Of a DNA stretch of 64,000 bases, positions 35,797 through 45,691 are shown piece by piece. The notes beneath the pieces are model-generated. The model was not told where the DNA came from. It worked only from the letters and a program-made list of their open reading frames with translations, and ran no database searches. Position 1 is the first letter of the stretch. Each line of letters opens with the position of its first letter. Source of the stretch: Nostoc sp. UHCC 0926. Its GTDB lineage: Bacteria > Cyanobacteriota > Cyanobacteriia > Cyanobacteriales > Nostocaceae. The position numbers and the translations under genes were made by a program. The stretch covers positions 2,232,001 to 2,296,000 of the forward strand of contig NZ_CP117768.1 of NCBI RefSeq assembly GCF_028623165.1, written 5' to 3'.

Positions 35797-37347
35797 ATGT
35801 CTAATTCAGATTTAGAGAGAGTCACAGTTCGCCCAATGGATGAGTATAACCAAAAGTTGGTGTCTCACGTCCATCCCCCAAATTGGGTTAATCCTCAACC
35901 GGCAGATGTTTACGACTTGGTAGTAATTGGTGCTGGTACGGCGGGATTAGTGGTGGCGGCGGAGGTGGCAGGTCTGGATTTGGGTTTAAAAGTGGCGTTA
36001 ATTGAAAAGCATCTCATGGGTGGGGATTGCTTAAATGTTGGTTGCGTACCATCTAAAACTATTATTCGCTCTGCCCGCGTCGTTGGTGAAATCTGGGATG
36101 CTAAAGACTTGGGAGTTAATATTCCCCAACATAATATTGATGTTGATTTTCCCAAAGTTATGGCAAGGATGCGGCGGGTAAGGGCTAGTATCAGCCATAA
36201 CGACTCGGCGGAGCGCTTCTCATTCTTGGGTGTTGATGTCTTTTTGGGTAGTGGTCGATTTGCGAGTAAAAATTCCGTGGAAGTTGGCGACAAAACCCTC
36301 CGGTTTAAAAAAGCTGTAATTGCTACTGGCACTAGAGCTGCACAACTGTCGATTCCGGGAATTGAAAAGGCGGCTTATCTAACTAATGAGACGGTTTTTT
36401 CCCTGATTCAACGACCGGAACGTTTGGCGGTGATTGGTGGCGGCCCCATTGGTTGCGAATTAGCACAAGCTTTCCGGCGCTTGGGTTCTGAGGTGGTACT
36501 TTTCCATAGTGGTTCTCATCTTCTGAATAAAGAAGACGCCCAGGCCGCTGAAATTCTCCAAAAGGTTTTGATTAGCGAAGGAATTCGCGTGGTACTAAAT
36601 TCCAAGTTGGAAGAAGTGGTAACAGTTACTCAGGGGAAACGGCTTTACTTTTCCTCCAATGGTCATCGAGATTCGGTAACAGTAGATGAAATTTTAGTCG
36701 GTGCGGGGCGATCGCCAAATGTGGAAGGTCTGAATTTAGAAGCAGTGGGGGTAAAATATGATCAGCGCCAAGGTGTGAAGGTAAACGATTATCTCCAGAC
36801 GACAAATCCCAAAATTTATGCAGCTGGCGATATCTGTATGAACTGGAAGTTTACCCATGCTGCTGATGCAGCGGCGCGGATTGTGATTAAAAATACACTG
36901 TTTTCTCCCTTTGGCTTGGGACGCTCCAAACTTAGTAGTCTGGTGATGCCTTGGGTAACTTATACTGACCCAGAAATTGCCCATGTAGGGATGTCCGAAC
37001 ATGAGGCGCAGAAGTTGGGTATTGAGGTGACGACAATTAAGATCCCTTTTAGTAGTGTAGACCGAGCGATCGCAGATGGTGAAGAGTCAGGATTTCTCAA
37101 AATCCACCATAAAAAGGGGTCTGATGAAATTATCGGTGCAACTATTGTCGCCAGTCACGCGGGTGAGATGATATCAGTTGTAACTACGGCAATTGTGAAT
37201 AAGATCGGTTTGAGTAAGTTAAGCAGTGTAATTCATCCTTATCCCACTCAAGCCGAAGCTATTAAAAAAGCAGCTGATGCTTATCGTCATACACTCTTGA
37301 CATCAAATACCAAAAAATTGTTGGGATTTTTGACAAAGTTATCTTGA
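35797..37347 (+). CDS. Flavin-dependent disulfide oxidoreductase (mercuric reductase/dihydrolipoyl dehydrogenase-like)
   Basis: FAD/NAD(P) pyridine nucleotide-disulfide oxidoreductase, 516 residues. FAD-binding GAGTAGLVVAAEVAG near residue 46; redox-active disulfide GGDCLNVGCVPSK near 76-88; NAD(P)-binding GGGPIGCELAQAF near 213; second FAD segment YAAGDI; C-terminal dimer domain with HPYPTQAEAIK, where the catalytic His-Pro is present. It lacks an N-terminal heavy-metal-binding domain and the C-terminal Cys pair of true MerA, so mercury reduction is doubtful. Substrate unknown. Followed by a strong hairpin shared with the convergent gene. Confidence 0.87.
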   Translation: MSNSDLERVTVRPMDEYNQKLVSHVHPPNWVNPQPADVYDLVVIGAGTAGLVVAAEVAGLDLGLKVALIEKHLMGGDCLNVGCVPSKTIIRSARVVGEIWDAKDLGVNIPQHNIDVDFPKVMARMRRVRASISHNDSAERFSFLGVDVFLGSGRFASKNSVEVGDKTLRFKKAVIATGTRAAQLSIPGIEKAAYLTNETVFSLIQRPERLAVIGGGPIGCELAQAFRRLGSEVVLFHSGSHLLNKEDAQAAEILQKVLISEGIRVVLNSKLEEVVTVTQGKRLYFSSNGHRDSVTVDEILVGAGRSPNVEGLNLEAVGVKYDQRQGVKVNDYLQTTNPKIYAAGDICMNWKFTHAADAAARIVIKNTLFSPFGLGRSKLSSLVMPWVTYTDPEIAHVGMSEHEAQKLGIEVTTIKIPFSSVDRAIADGEESGFLKIHHKKGSDEIIGATIVASHAGEMISVVTTAIVNKIGLSKLSSVIHPYPTQAEAIKKAADAYRHTLLTSNTKKLLGFLTKLS

Positions 37348-37354
37348 CCAAAAT

Positions 37355-37382
37355 CAGTGAACAGTCATCTGACTGTTCACTG
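37355..37382. terminator. Bidirectional hairpin terminator candidate
   Basis: A perfect 13-bp stem (CAGTGAACAGTCA and complement) with a 2-base loop lies between two convergent stop codons, 8 bases from the plus-strand gene and 11 from the minus-strand gene. Confidence 0.65.
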
Positions 37383-37393
37383 TTATGTCATCT

Positions 37394-40300
37394 CTAAACA
37401 GGTCGGAAGCGATCAATGTTGCCGTTGGCGATGTCTGCGTAATACAGATTGCCATCCTGTCCAGTAGTGATTTGTACAGCCACTCCTTGTTTTTCTGTCA
37501 GGGAAGCAAACCGCTTAACTGAGACAAATTTGCCCTTACTATCGAATGTCAAAGCATCGATAGTTCCTTGACTGAAATCACCAACGAATAAGGCACCTTG
37601 ATAGATTGAGGGGAAAGTATTGCCTGTGTAAAAGTCACCCAAAACAATCGAATTGGAACTAGTATGCTTGTAGGTGTAAACTGGTGCTGTAACAGTTTTG
37701 CCACTACTATAGAAGGCTTTCGCTGCATCTAGGTCATCATAGTTTGGTTGTTTCTGGCTGACGATATTGTTATTCGCATCAAGGCCACCTTCATAGAACG
37801 GCCAGCCAAAGTTAGCTCCTGGTTTTCCGACATTGACCTCTTCGTAAAGATAGTAGCCAACATCACCAATAACAGGGGTATTAGTCTTCTTATCAATTGT
37901 GAAACGGAAGGGGTTACGCAAACCTAAGTCATAAACTTTGGAACGATTGCTATTGGGATCACCGTTGTAGAAAGGATTACTTGATAAGCCTTTACCAGTA
38001 ATCGCATCAATGTGCAGGATCTTGCCGGACAGACTATTGACATCCTGGACACGGATTGCTCGGGGGTCTATCCCATTGTAGGAAGTGCCATCTCCTACGC
38101 TCACAAACAGAGAACCATCAGTACCAAAGTGTACAGAACCAACTGAGTGAGATTCACTATCGTTGGCTATAAAATTCTGGACATTTTCGACTTTATCGAG
38201 ATTATTCAGATAATCCTGCAAGCTGGTAAACCGCTTACCAGTATCTTTGTTGATAATTCCTGATGGTGCGTAGCCAAGTGAGACATTTGTACTATTTCCA
38301 TCTGGGTGGCTGATATTATCCCAAGTGGCATTAGTACCCAGCAGCACAACCTGGCTGCCAGCAATGGCAGTAGTGTAATTAGTCTTGGGATCAGCTGTCA
38401 CCCGAATTAGCTGTGCAGTCCGATTCCCATTCTGATCGGGATCGTCCAATGTGCTATTGGGATTGTTCTTAGAATTCTTTGGATTGGTTTCTGGTGGATC
38501 GTAGGTATACAACAGGTAAACATAGTTGTTGCCATTTGGATTTTTGCCAAAATCTGGATGTACGGCAATGCCTAACAAACCGCGATCGCGCGTATCATTA
38601 ACTTGTCCAGAAATATCAATAAATGGTGTTGATAATAAGGTGCCATTGTTCAAAACTCGCACTACCCCATCTTTCTGGGCAATGAACATGCGCTTACCGT
38701 CAGATGTCCAGTCAAAAGCTGTGGGTTGAGTCAAACCAGAAGCTACCGTATCTACTGCAAAGTTACCAGGGTCATTATCGATAATAGTGACAGGTGTCTG
38801 TTGAGTATTTAGTTGCACTCCAACTGCCTTACTGAACTTCAAAGTAAACGTTTCATTTTGCTCCCCAACGGTGTCATTAATAATGGGGATAAGAATATTC
38901 TTACTGGCTTGTCCTGCTGCAAAGGCTAAGGTTCCAGATACAGCCTTGTAGTCAGATCCAACTTTAGCAGTCCCATCTACAGTTATGTAGTCCAGACTAG
39001 CAGCCCCCAAGGTGTTACCCCGTGTAACTGTCACTGTAGCAGTACCAGCACCCTCATTAACTACTGGCTGAGTGAAATCGAGGCTAGAGCGATCGTTATC
39101 TTGAATCGTAATTCCGATAGTTCTTTGGAGTCCTAGTGTTGCCCCCCCTGGCTGATCAATGACAAAATTAAAAGTTTCATCTGGTTCTGCTAATGAATCG
39201 TCATTGATCGGAATGGATATCTGTCTGCTGCTTTGTCCCGCTGCAAAAATAACTGTTCCAGCGCTTTCGGTGCCTTCACTTCCGTAGTCAATTCCTGCTT
39301 TGGCAGTACCAGCTATGGTTGCATACTTGATTGAAGAAGTGCTGCTTAAATCACCAGTTCTCAGCAAATTTATGGTAACACTACCACTGCCTTCGTTCAC
39401 AGTCGTAGAAGATGATCCTAAGGTGATAGTGGACTGAAGGACTGGTGAATACAGTTGGGACTTAGGAATGATTTCCTTGGTCTGAGAGGAACTTGACCAA
39501 GCCAGTTTGGAAACGGCATAGCTGGTATTTTCGTAGTACTCAAGTTTAATATCGTACTTCTGACCTGCAACCAGTGCGATTGAGCCACTGGATTCTGTGG
39601 CAGATTGATTGACAAACTGATTGATGATTTGCTGACCATTGACCCACAGTCGTACACCATCATCAGCAGTGGTGTAGAACTTGTAAGTCTCGCTGTACTT
39701 GGCTTGCACCTGACCTGTCCAACGCGCTGAGAAGGTATCAGCACCTATGGATGGATTTGGAGAACCTTGGCCCCAGTTAAAGTTCACCGTCGGATCTGTG
39801 CGAGTTACCTTCAGGTTTGTGAAGTCCTTGTTGTCGAAGTAATCAGCTTGGAGTCCGTTGCCATTAGCAGGTGTGTTGACATTACTATACAGTTGGGACT
39901 GGGGAATGATTTCCTTAGTCTGAGAGGAACTTGACCAAGCCAGTTTGGAAACGGCAAAGTTGGTATTTTCGTAGTACTCAAGTTTAATATCATACTTCTG
40001 ACCTGCAACCAGTGCGATCGAGCCACTGGATTCTGTGACAGATTGATTGACAAACTGATTGATGATTTGCTTACCATTGACCCACAGTCGTACACCATCA
40101 TCAGCAGTGGTGTAGAACTTGTAAGTCTCGCTGTACTTGGCTTCCACCTGACCTGTCCAACGCGCTGAGAAGGTATCAGCACCTATGGATGGATTTGGAG
40201 AACCTTGACCCCAGTTAAAGTTCACCGTCGGATCTGTACGAGTTACCTTCAGGTTGGTGAAGTCTTTGTTGTCATAGTATTGTGCTTTGAGTCCATCTCC

Positions 40301-40420
40301 TTGAGAGAGTATGCTGCTGCTAGACCCGGAAATATTGAGTTGTGCCTTATCTAGACCAGATGATGGAGCAGCAATTGTTGGACTTACAGATGTTGACAAC
40401 TGTTTATTCTGTGAATTCAT
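37394..40420 (-). CDS. PA14 - Calx-beta - glucose/sorbosone dehydrogenase multidomain protein
   Basis: 1008 residues. Two PA14 domains (about 40-180 and 187-325) start with LKAQYYDNKDFTNLKVTRTD and LQADYFDNKDFTNLKVTRTD; they are probably carbohydrate-binding. Two Calx-beta repeats follow (about 333-440 and 443-550). The C-terminal 450 residues form a beta-propeller of the soluble PQQ sugar dehydrogenase class: GLTQPTAFDWTSDGKRMFIAQ, RGLLGIAVHPDF, SHSVGSVHFGTDGSLFVSVGDG and GLRNPFRFTID. No N-terminal signal peptide is visible, so export, if any, may be by type I secretion. Probably binds and oxidises or recognises extracellular sugars. The two PA14 coding stretches are nearly identical at DNA level. 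Confidence 0.85.
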   Translation of the reverse strand: MNSQNKQLSTSVSPTIAAPSSGLDKAQLNISGSSSSILSQGDGLKAQYYDNKDFTNLKVTRTDPTVNFNWGQGSPNPSIGADTFSARWTGQVEAKYSETYKFYTTADDGVRLWVNGKQIINQFVNQSVTESSGSIALVAGQKYDIKLEYYENTNFAVSKLAWSSSSQTKEIIPQSQLYSNVNTPANGNGLQADYFDNKDFTNLKVTRTDPTVNFNWGQGSPNPSIGADTFSARWTGQVQAKYSETYKFYTTADDGVRLWVNGQQIINQFVNQSATESSGSIALVAGQKYDIKLEYYENTSYAVSKLAWSSSSQTKEIIPKSQLYSPVLQSTITLGSSSTTVNEGSGSVTINLLRTGDLSSTSSIKYATIAGTAKAGIDYGSEGTESAGTVIFAAGQSSRQISIPINDDSLAEPDETFNFVIDQPGGATLGLQRTIGITIQDNDRSSLDFTQPVVNEGAGTATVTVTRGNTLGAASLDYITVDGTAKVGSDYKAVSGTLAFAAGQASKNILIPIINDTVGEQNETFTLKFSKAVGVQLNTQQTPVTIIDNDPGNFAVDTVASGLTQPTAFDWTSDGKRMFIAQKDGVVRVLNNGTLLSTPFIDISGQVNDTRDRGLLGIAVHPDFGKNPNGNNYVYLLYTYDPPETNPKNSKNNPNSTLDDPDQNGNRTAQLIRVTADPKTNYTTAIAGSQVVLLGTNATWDNISHPDGNSTNVSLGYAPSGIINKDTGKRFTSLQDYLNNLDKVENVQNFIANDSESHSVGSVHFGTDGSLFVSVGDGTSYNGIDPRAIRVQDVNSLSGKILHIDAITGKGLSSNPFYNGDPNSNRSKVYDLGLRNPFRFTIDKKTNTPVIGDVGYYLYEEVNVGKPGANFGWPFYEGGLDANNNIVSQKQPNYDDLDAAKAFYSSGKTVTAPVYTYKHTSSNSIVLGDFYTGNTFPSIYQGALFVGDFSQGTIDALTFDSKGKFVSVKRFASLTEKQGVAVQITTGQDGNLYYADIANGNIDRFRPV
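39452..39863. repeat. Duplicated PA14 coding unit, copy 2
   Basis: Direct repeat of 40 0-base scale paired with 39890-40302 at a spacing of 438 bases (146 codons). Long identical runs such as GATTTGCTGACCATTGACCC indicate a recent duplication or gene conversion. Confidence 0.8.
39890..40302. repeat. Duplicated PA14 coding unit, copy 1
   Basis: Partner of 39452-39863; first PA14 domain of the encoded protein (minus strand). Confidence 0.8.
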
Positions 40421-41203
40421 TGAGATATATGCCTCACAATAGAGCTAAAACTAATACCATGATCAAGGCTTTAGGATTAGTTTTATATTTAATGTTTTCA
40501 AGGTAAAAATGCGTAATACTGCTAGGTTTGAACATATTGATAAGCTAATCTTTATTAGCCTATTAATATATTTATTAATGAATGTTGATCCTATTTCACT
40601 TAATTGCTGATACAAATTATTCCTTTGATATATCCTCCTTCCCTCATCTGCTTTACTACTGTGCTGCCTATTTAGATCAACATAAAAATAAAAGAGCATG
40701 ACGTGATATATTTTCCTATATCTTCTCTAAAAGCAGATATATAGAAAAATGTGTATGACAAGAAATACTAGAGATTACTTGAAGGGCGTATTAGTCCTTA
40801 TGAATCTTTGTTTTCTTTCGACAAATTTTTGAGTTTTTGATATATATAAATTCAATTTGGTGAATTTAATCAAACAAAAATTATAAATCACCATTATTGA
40901 AAGCTTCTAACCTTACTGATATGCAGGTGCATTAAGTTTGAGTGAAGCAACGCCCAATCAGGGCAGATAGATACTTAAGTAGTTAAAAATGATAAATTTA
41001 CATATTTTAGTTTAAGTATTGTTCTTGGATTAATCAACTACACATTTGACACTAGATCACAGTGTTATGTCTATCTTTCTTGTGAAACTTTATTTAAAAA
41101 TTCACATTGAGATATACCTTTTTAAAGGAATATCAAATTTTTGATGATCTTTAAATAAACTTGTCAACCTATCGAATAATCCCATGTTTTTTATCCAGAT
41201 AAA

Positions 41204-41247
41204 TAAAAGTTATATAAAAGTTGTATGAAAGTTGTATAAAAGTTGTA
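41204..41247. repeat. Four direct 11-bp repeats, TAAAAGTTGTA
   Basis: Units TAAAAGTTATA, TAAAAGTTGTA, TGAAAGTTGTA and TAAAAGTTGTA are contiguous with an 11-base period, about one helical turn. Confidence 0.75.
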
Positions 41248-41649
41248 TAAAGAAAACTTTTTTATATTTAAAAATTTGAAAAAATATTATTTATCTCTGC
41301 TTGATATTGACTGAAATTCATATCTTTGTTACAAGAACCAGCAGAGGTATACTACTAACCTAAAGTCAGTGGAGCGAAAAGTTTTGTAAAAGCCTCACCA
41401 ATCGTGCATTTAAGCTAGGGAATACAATCTGCTGGAATTACCCGCCATAGATCGTACTTTTTTCCTCACCCTGTTGTAGGTGAACTATCCAGCGTCCAAA
41501 ACCCTGATTATTTCCTTAAGTTACAAAAGGTTTCAATTTACTCCAAGTCGGAAAAATTACAAGTTTGACGTTGTACATTCCCACTTTCCCCTAGACTAGG
41601 GGCAGCAACCTTGTTCAAACTGGCTGAGGAAAGTGGACTTTGACTACGA

Positions 41650-41820
41650 ATTTTAGATTTTAGATTTTAGATTTTAGATTAAAAAACCAAGAATTACTTC
41701 GGTTCATGCCCCGCCCCTGGTGGGCGGAATAAATTCAAAATCGTCAATCTAAAATCTTCAAGCCCCGTACCCAAGAGGCACGGGGTTAATCCAAAATCCA
41801 AAATCCAAAATCCAAAATTG
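41650..41820. repeat. Heptamer repeats and hairpins before mgtE
   Basis: (ATTTTAG)n at 41653-41680, a TCTAAAATC stretch near 41750 and (CCAAAAT)n at 41790-41818, with two GC-rich hairpins between them. Confidence 0.7.
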
Positions 41821-41821
41821 T

Positions 41822-43219
41822 TTGACTGAGACAAACAATTTAAGCTCTACCATCCAGAATGTCTCACGCAGGGAATTGCGAGATTTAGTGCGGACTCAGC
41901 TGCAAATGCTCCTAGAAGCGGGAGACTTGCAGGGAGCAAAAGCTATTCTCGTACCTGTGCAGCCTGCGGATATTGCCGAGGCGATTGAGGGTTTACCAAA
42001 AGCAATGCACGCTTTGGCTTTTCGCTTGCTTTCTAAGGATGAGGCGATCGAAGTTTATGAATATCTCGACTACAGTGTTCAAGAACGGTTAATCGAGGAA
42101 CTTAAAAGCCAGGAAGTCCGCGATATTGTCGATCAAATGTCGCCAGATGACCGAGCTAGGTTATTTGATGAATTACCAGCAAAAGTCGTCAATCGCCTGC
42201 TAGAACAACTGAGTCCAGCAGAACGTCAAGCTACAGCCCAACTATTGGGTTATGAAGCTGATACTGCTGGGCGAATCATGACGCTAGAGTTAATCTCGCT
42301 GAAAGAAAACTTTACAGGATCTCAAGCCCTAGAGCGAATTCGCAACTTTGCTAATGCCAGCGAGATGATTTATTATCTTTATGTCACTGATGCAGAAAGG
42401 CGCTTAACGGGGATTGTCTCGTTACGGGAGTTGGTCATGTCTGAGCCTGAGCAAATTATTGGCGAAATTATGACCCGTGATGTGGTGTTTGTCCACACTG
42501 ATACAGACCAGGAAGAAGTTGCAAGATTAATCCAAAGATATGACTTTCTGGCTGTGCCTGTGGTAGATCGGGAACAGCGTCTAGTAGGTATTGTTACCGT
42601 GGATGATGTCATTGATATTCTGCAACAGGAAACCACCGAGGATATCTATGCCTTGGGTGGTGTGCAGTCGGGGGGCGACAATTATTTTCAGATGAATTTA
42701 CTGGAAATTGCTCGGAAGCGGGTTATGTGGTTATTGGTCTTACTTGTAACCAATACCATCACAGGAACAATTATTAAGTCGCAAGAAGATTTGTTAGCAA
42801 AAGTGGTGACACTGACAGCGTTTATGCCGTTGCTGACTGGTACTGGTGGTAATGTGGGTGCCCAGTCTTCCACAGTCGTGATTCGCGGGATGAATACCGA
42901 TGAAATCCGATCGCTTGGCGTATTGCAGGTAATCGGCCGGGAGGCGATGGCTGGGGTATTGTTGGGAGCAATGTTAGGTACGATCGCTACTGTCTGGGCT
43001 TATTATCTCCAAGGACGATTAGAAGTAGCGATCGCTGTAGGCGCTAGTCTGGTAGCGATTTCTATTTTAGCTTCTATTTCTGGTTCGGCATTGCCGTTTC
43101 TATTTCGCTACCTTCGTTTAGATCCGGCATTAATGTCAGCACCATTTATCACCACAGCAGTTGATGTTGTTGGCGTTTTGATTTACTTCAATTTGGCGCG
43201 GGTAATTTTAAAATTATGA
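41822..43219 (+). CDS. mgtE: Magnesium transporter MgtE
   Basis: Magnesium channel of the inner membrane. 465 residues with all domains in order: N-terminal superhelical domain about 35-140 (AEAIEGLPKAMHALAFRLLSKDEAIEVYEYL; LFDELPAKVVNRLLEQLSP), two CBS domains about 150-275 (YLYVTDAERRLTGIVSLREL; FLAVPVVDREQRLVGIVTVDDV), and a membrane domain from about 300 with the signature LTGTGGNVGAQSSTVVIRG. The start is TTG 41822 directly beside the heptamer repeats; the next in-frame Met is about 30 residues later, inside a conserved helix. Mg-dependent gating by the N and CBS domains is known for the family. Confidence 0.92.
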   Translation: MTETNNLSSTIQNVSRRELRDLVRTQLQMLLEAGDLQGAKAILVPVQPADIAEAIEGLPKAMHALAFRLLSKDEAIEVYEYLDYSVQERLIEELKSQEVRDIVDQMSPDDRARLFDELPAKVVNRLLEQLSPAERQATAQLLGYEADTAGRIMTLELISLKENFTGSQALERIRNFANASEMIYYLYVTDAERRLTGIVSLRELVMSEPEQIIGEIMTRDVVFVHTDTDQEEVARLIQRYDFLAVPVVDREQRLVGIVTVDDVIDILQQETTEDIYALGGVQSGGDNYFQMNLLEIARKRVMWLLVLLVTNTITGTIIKSQEDLLAKVVTLTAFMPLLTGTGGNVGAQSSTVVIRGMNTDEIRSLGVLQVIGREAMAGVLLGAMLGTIATVWAYYLQGRLEVAIAVGASLVAISILASISGSALPFLFRYLRLDPALMSAPFITTAVDVVGVLIYFNLARVILKL

Positions 43220-43274
43220 GTTATGAGTTAAATATTTTTTTAATTCAAAACTCCTCACTGCTCACTCCTAACTT

Positions 43275-43532
43275 TTACAATTCTGATTCCGTATCTGGAG
43301 CAACAATTTCGCCAGTACCCAATTGTAATATCGCGTCCTGGTCAGTAATCAATCCGCTGAGTTCCTTCACCTGCAAATTCATTTCTTCACAAGCTTGTCT
43401 CAGTTCTCGTGCAAATTTGTTGAGGTCTTGACCATAGCCACATTGATAAGCAGCAGTTTCAATTCCTTCTTTGGCATTTGCTCTAGCACAATCTACTAGT
43501 TCCGTGCCATGCAGTGGTGTAGGAGATGCCAT
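43275..43532 (-). CDS. Small conserved cyanobacterial-type hypothetical protein
   Basis: Not recognised by name. 85 residues, acidic C-terminus, no membrane segment. The central part DLNKFARELRQACEEMNLQVKEL is likely helical and the N-terminus LHGTELVDCARANAKEGIETAAYQCGYG has two Cys. Codon use and clean ATG start favour a real gene. Convergent with mgtE. Confidence 0.6.
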   Translation of the reverse strand: MASPTPLHGTELVDCARANAKEGIETAAYQCGYGQDLNKFARELRQACEEMNLQVKELSGLITDQDAILQLGTGEIVAPDTESEL

Positions 43533-44089
43533 AGACGTAGTTATTATTTCTTAAATGTTTACTGCTAGATAGATTATCAATATTTCCACATTGACTCATC
43601 CCTCCAATGGAAGACAATTAGGGTCAATCAATTTTGGATTTAGGATTTTAGATTTTAGATTTACCCCAGCAATCAAGTCAGGGGCAAGTCAATTAATTTT
43701 GGATTTGGGATGATAGAATTATTCTTGTGTTTTGATTTGGGGGCAACTCTTAGAGATGCTGCGCGAACAAACATACATTAAATAAATGAGAGTTATTTAT
43801 TTAATGTATAATCATCTTTATCGGCTCAATAATCGTACCATTTTCGATAAATGAAAATAAAGATTTCAATGAAAATAAAATTTTATACTTTCTCACTTCG
43901 TGTTTCCAAAAATACCTACCATTATGCCATCGATTTTTATTAATCTTAATACTTATTTTTGCTGATATCTGCATAGCTATCTTCTTGGAGACTAAACTCC
44001 TTATAAAAGTATCTGACGACTAGTCCTAAAACTAATAATCCAAAAGCCTGCATGGTGCGCTACATTGAAATCATTTGAGGGCTGGGGTT
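43533..44089. other. Intergenic region
   Basis: About 550 bases with heptamer repeats at 43630-43665 (TTTTAGA type) and an inverted TTAAATAAAT-type AT palindrome near 43780-43810. No gene recognised. Confidence 0.5.
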
Positions 44090-45691
44090 ATGGCAATAGA
44101 AAATATTTCTGAGTTAGAACAAGTTGAAAAGTTTCGCAACTTACAATTAACCCTACGCGATCGCTGGAAAACGAGCGAACTATTTGATAATAGTGAAGCA
44201 GATATTTTAATTATTCCCTCTCTGAGTATCGACCAGGGCGAACTCCAAAAGATCGAAGGCTGCGAGCATTATGAAGAAAGACTACTATTTTCCTTGATCC
44301 GGTTGCAGAATCCCCGGACTCGGCTGATCTATGTGACATCAGTACCACTGCATCCTAGTATCATTGATTATTACTTGCAACTTTTGCCAGGAATTCCCTT
44401 TTCTCATGCTCGCAATCGCTTGCTGCTACTTTCTACTTACGATTCCTCCCTTAAGCCTCTGAGCCAAAAGATTTTAGAACGCCCCCGCCTGCTAGAGCGG
44501 ATTCATCAAGCTTTGAGGCTAGACAAATCGTTTATGATCTGCTACAACTCTTCGCAGTGGGAAGGCGAATTGTCTGTAAAATTAGGTGTACCACTGTATG
44601 CAGCCGCACCAGATTTACAGATTTGGGGGACAAAAAGTGGCAGTCGGCAAATCTTTGCCGAAAGTGGAGTACCTTATCCAGATGGCTGCGAAAAAGTTTG
44701 GAACCACACAGATTTGGCAGAAGCTACTAGTGATTTGTGGGAACGCCAACCGACATTAAAACGGGTAGTAGTGAAACTCAACGAAGGCATTTCTGGAGAA
44801 GGGAATGCGCTGCTAGACTTTAGACCAATTGAGAATGTAGCACCAGGCAAAGGGACTCGGGCCCAAAGGGTAGCAGCAATTAGCGATCGCTTCTTAACAA
44901 TGCGCTTTCAAGCAAAACAAGAGACTTGGGATAGTTTTTCGGGAAAAATGCCTGAGTTGGGGGCAATTGTCGAAGCATTTGTGGAAGGGGAAATTAAGCG
45001 ATCGCCCAGCGTCCAAGGAAGGATCACACCCAATGGCGAAGTGGAAATCCTTTCAACCCACGACCAAATTCTCGGAGGTCCAGACGGTCAGATTTATCTT
45101 GGTTGTCGCTTCCCAGCTGATGAAAGCTATCGGTTGCAATTACAGCAATTGGGATTACAAGTTGGCAGAAAACTAGCAGAGAAAGGTACTTTAGAGCGAT
45201 TTGGATTAGATTTTATCGCCGTTGACAAGGGTAACGGAGAGTGGGATATTCAGGCGATCGAAATTAACCTGCGTAAAGGCGGCACTACTCATCCATTCAT
45301 GACCCTGAAATTATTAACAAACGGTCGCTATGACCTTTCCACGGGTTTATTTTATACTCAGCAAGGTCGTCCTAAATATTACATCGCCACTGATAATCTG
45401 CAAAAAGAGCGCTATCAGGGATTATTACCGAATAATTTGATGGATATCATCGCTGAACACAGATTGCACTTTAACAGCAGTAGTGAAACAGGCACAGTGT
45501 TTCATCTTATAGGTTGTCTTTCGCAGTTTGGCAAGTTGGGATTAACCAGCATTGGTGATTCCCCGCAGCAGGCACAAGACATTTATAACAAAGTTATCAA
45601 AGTTCTGGATGAAGAAACCCGTAGCAACAATCAGAATTTCTCGGCGTTTTCAGATTATTCCTTTCCTGTGGCTTGGGATGAATATAGTTAA
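44090..45691 (+). CDS. PGM1-type ATP-grasp peptide ligase-related protein
   Basis: 533 residues from ATG 44090 (a TTG at 44075 would add five). Resembles the ATP-grasp enzymes related to the peptide ligase PGM1 of pheganomycin synthesis. N-terminal region LTLRDRW and ADILIIPSLSID; ATP-grasp lobe with VVVKLNEGISGEGNALLDF as the ATP-binding lysine region, IVEAFVEGEIKRSPSVQGRI, and the metal-binding end FGLDFIAVDKGNGEWDIQAIEINLRKGGTTHPF with E and N. All expected catalytic positions seem intact. No precursor peptide or biosynthetic cluster is adjacent, so substrate is unknown. Confidence 0.8.
   Translation: MAIENISELEQVEKFRNLQLTLRDRWKTSELFDNSEADILIIPSLSIDQGELQKIEGCEHYEERLLFSLIRLQNPRTRLIYVTSVPLHPSIIDYYLQLLPGIPFSHARNRLLLLSTYDSSLKPLSQKILERPRLLERIHQALRLDKSFMICYNSSQWEGELSVKLGVPLYAAAPDLQIWGTKSGSRQIFAESGVPYPDGCEKVWNHTDLAEATSDLWERQPTLKRVVVKLNEGISGEGNALLDFRPIENVAPGKGTRAQRVAAISDRFLTMRFQAKQETWDSFSGKMPELGAIVEAFVEGEIKRSPSVQGRITPNGEVEILSTHDQILGGPDGQIYLGCRFPADESYRLQLQQLGLQVGRKLAEKGTLERFGLDFIAVDKGNGEWDIQAIEINLRKGGTTHPFMTLKLLTNGRYDLSTGLFYTQQGRPKYYIATDNLQKERYQGLLPNNLMDIIAEHRLHFNSSSETGTVFHLIGCLSQFGKLGLTSIGDSPQQAQDIYNKVIKVLDEETRSNNQNFSAFSDYSFPVAWDEYS

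Larger units (their letters stand above)
40421..41821. other. 1.4-kb gene-free region
   Basis: The longest gene-free stretch of the window, between divergent PA14 dehydrogenase and mgtE genes. It is AT-rich, and short open frames such as 40463-40699 show no protein-like features. It contains the 11-bp direct repeats at 41204-41247 and, at 41640-41820, heptamer repeats plus two small GC hairpins (CCCCGCCCCTGGTGGGCGG and CCCCGTACCCAAGAGGCACGGGG-like). It could hide a non-coding RNA, but I see no known one. Confidence 0.55.

Noticed and set aside
35797-37347. Calling the flavoprotein merA
   Set aside because: The active disulfide is present but the C-terminal Cys pair and metal-binding domain of MerA are missing, and no mer genes are nearby.
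40463-40699. 78-codon minus-strand frame upstream of the PA14 gene
   Set aside because: AT-driven composition, no motif, no ribosome-binding site.
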